A stretch of 64,000 bases of DNA from positions 3,078,001 through 3,142,000 of the forward strand of contig NZ_CP050954.1 in the NCBI RefSeq assembly GCF_012273015.1, written 5' to 3'. Positions 63,268 through 64,000 of this stretch are shown here, in pieces; position 1 is the stretch's first letter, and every line of letters begins with the position of its first letter. The position numbers and the translations under genes were made by a program. Origin of the DNA: Hymenobacter sp. BT18 (lineage in GTDB: Bacteria; Bacteroidota; Bacteroidia; Cytophagales; Hymenobacteraceae). The notes under the pieces were generated by a model that made no database searches, was not told the DNA's origin, and worked only from the letters and a program-made list of their open reading frames with translations.

Positions 63268-63353
63268 AATGTGCTAGTGTAGGGGAATATGCTGATGTGC
63301 TAACAAAAGAACGACAAATAGCACATCAGCCCATTCCCCCACATTAGCACATT
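63268..63353. repeat. Palindromic intergenic repeat, 34-bp imperfect arms
   Basis: Arms 63268-63301 and 63320-63353 are reverse complements with about four mismatches around an 18-base loop. Further direct copies of words such as ACATTAGCACATT follow to 63370. It sits between the ferredoxin and iscX genes. Confidence 0.7.
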
Positions 63354-63378
63354 CCCCACATTAGTCACATTACTTAAA

Positions 63379-63615
63379 ATGACGTACTTCGAGCCCCCGA
63401 TTCACTGGCAGGACCACGAGGACATTGCCATGGCTTTGTATGAGAAGTTTGGCGACGATTTCACGGAAGCTAAAATCTACCGCATTCGGTTCACTGATCT
63501 GCTGGATTGGGTGCTGAGCCTGCCCAACTTTGCAGGCACCCGGGAGCAGGCCACCGAAGGCCACCTGGAGCAGATTCAGGCCAAGTGGGTGTACGAGTGG
63601 CGCGACAACCAATAA
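63379..63615 (+). CDS. iscX: IscX-family iron-sulfur assembly protein
   Basis: 78 residues. HWQDHEDIAMALYEKFGDDF (start of the winged-helix fold), IRFTDLLDWVLSLPNF and HLEQIQAKWVYEWRDNQ match IscX (YfhJ) nearly throughout. IscX is a small acidic protein that binds IscS and iron and modulates Fe-S cluster assembly. Its location after a ferredoxin gene echoes the fdx-iscX order of the proteobacterial isc operon. Confidence 0.92.
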   Translation: MTYFEPPIHWQDHEDIAMALYEKFGDDFTEAKIYRIRFTDLLDWVLSLPNFAGTREQATEGHLEQIQAKWVYEWRDNQ

Positions 63616-63726
63616 ATAGAATACAGGCTCCGCTGCCGGCCGTCGGCGCCTTTTGCCGTATAGCCATCAGAAACTGCGCTTTCTTGCTAAGCGCCGGTTA
63701 CTCCATCATTCGTTGTCAGCAGAAAT

Positions 63727-64000
63727 ATGGTTGATTTATCGGCTATTAAAGCGTTTATCCTGGATGTAGATGGGGTGCTGACCGACGGCACTTTGCTGGC
63801 CCTCAACTCGGGGGAGCAGGCCCGCACGTTTCACATCCGCGATGGGTACGCCATCCGCCATGCCCTGCGCAAGGGCTACCGCATCGTTATCATCTCGGGC
63901 CGGCAGGAAGAGGGGGTGCGCCGCCGCCTGGAGTCCCTGGACGTGCAGGATATCTACCTGGGCGTCGATGACAAGATGGTTATCTTCAACAAGTACATCA
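63727..64000 (+). CDS. KdsC-like HAD phosphatase, N-terminal part
   Basis: The gene starts at ATG 63727 and runs off the window after about 91 residues. The HAD motif I is FILDVDGVLTDGTL with the catalytic Asp pair, motif II is IVIISGRQEEGVRRRLESL, and DIYLGVDDKMVIFNKYI follows. This is typical of 3-deoxy-D-manno-octulosonate 8-phosphate phosphatase (KdsC), acting in Kdo synthesis for lipopolysaccharide. Some KdsC-like enzymes act on other sugar phosphates, so the call is by family. Confidence 0.82.
   Translation, partial: MVDLSAIKAFILDVDGVLTDGTLLALNSGEQARTFHIRDGYAIRHALRKGYRIVIISGRQEEGVRRRLESLDVQDIYLGVDDKMVIFNKYI

Overview
The window is a chromosomal stretch of a GC-rich member of the Bacteroidota, most likely of the Hymenobacter type (order Cytophagales). 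The assignment rests on: the type IX secretion (T9SS) genes porU and porV and secreted proteins ending in T9SS-like sorting domains; many genes preceded by the Bacteroidota -7 element TAnnTTTG, often only a few bases from the start codon; and a 16S gene of Bacteroidota character. The genus is an inference; no database search was possible. There are no insertion sequences, prophage genes, integrases or CRISPR arrays, so this is core genome rather than an island.

Layout. 1-5.3 kb: end of an M20 peptidase, a minus-strand row of four related outer-membrane beta-barrel proteins, then a PagL-like lipid A deacylase. 5.4-14.3 kb: membrane protein, pyrD, a secreted beta-helix protein, yifB/comM, gmhA and an MsbA-type ABC exporter. 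14.3-22.9 kb: Rieske lipoprotein, a Wzi-type barrel with a crystallin J1-like protein, an acetyltransferase-like protein overlapping upp, a DEAD-box helicase, tRNA-His and a PfkB kinase. 22.9-35.2 kb: M61 peptidase, rpmH-rnpA, S41 peptidase, tsaB, DUF2480 protein, a 21-bp tandem repeat, an APC permease, a Kv-type potassium channel with a C-terminal zinc-ribbon-like end, a lipoprotein and a beta-lactamase-like hydrolase. 35.2-41.1 kb: a complete rRNA operon (16S, tRNA-Ile, tRNA-Ala, 23S, 5S) with four promoter-like units in tandem and visible processing stems. 41.5-48.1 kb: M16-like protein, porV and porU on the minus strand. 48.2-54 kb: pssA, a metallo-beta-lactamase-fold hydrolase, an FAD oxidoreductase and a large TolB-like/barrel protein. 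54.2-59.2 kb: cytochrome c maturation genes ccmB-C-D-E-F. 59.2-64 kb: a secreted T9SS protein, DUF2520 protein, ferredoxin, IscX and the start of a KdsC-like phosphatase.

Working together: porU/porV process and anchor the kind of cargo encoded at 7.4 and 59.2 kb. gmhA, the KdsC-like phosphatase, the MsbA-type exporter, the PagL-like enzyme and the Wzi-like barrel point to surface glycan and lipid A work. The ccm cluster handles heme attachment to cytochrome c and carries a CcmE with CxxxY in place of the usual HxxxY. The most noteworthy signals are this variant CcmE in a cluster without ccmG/ccmH, the tandem rRNA promoters, the 21-bp array whose units alternate in type, the zinc-ribbon end of the K+ channel, an M16-like protein without zinc ligands next to porV, and several long intergenic inverted repeats.
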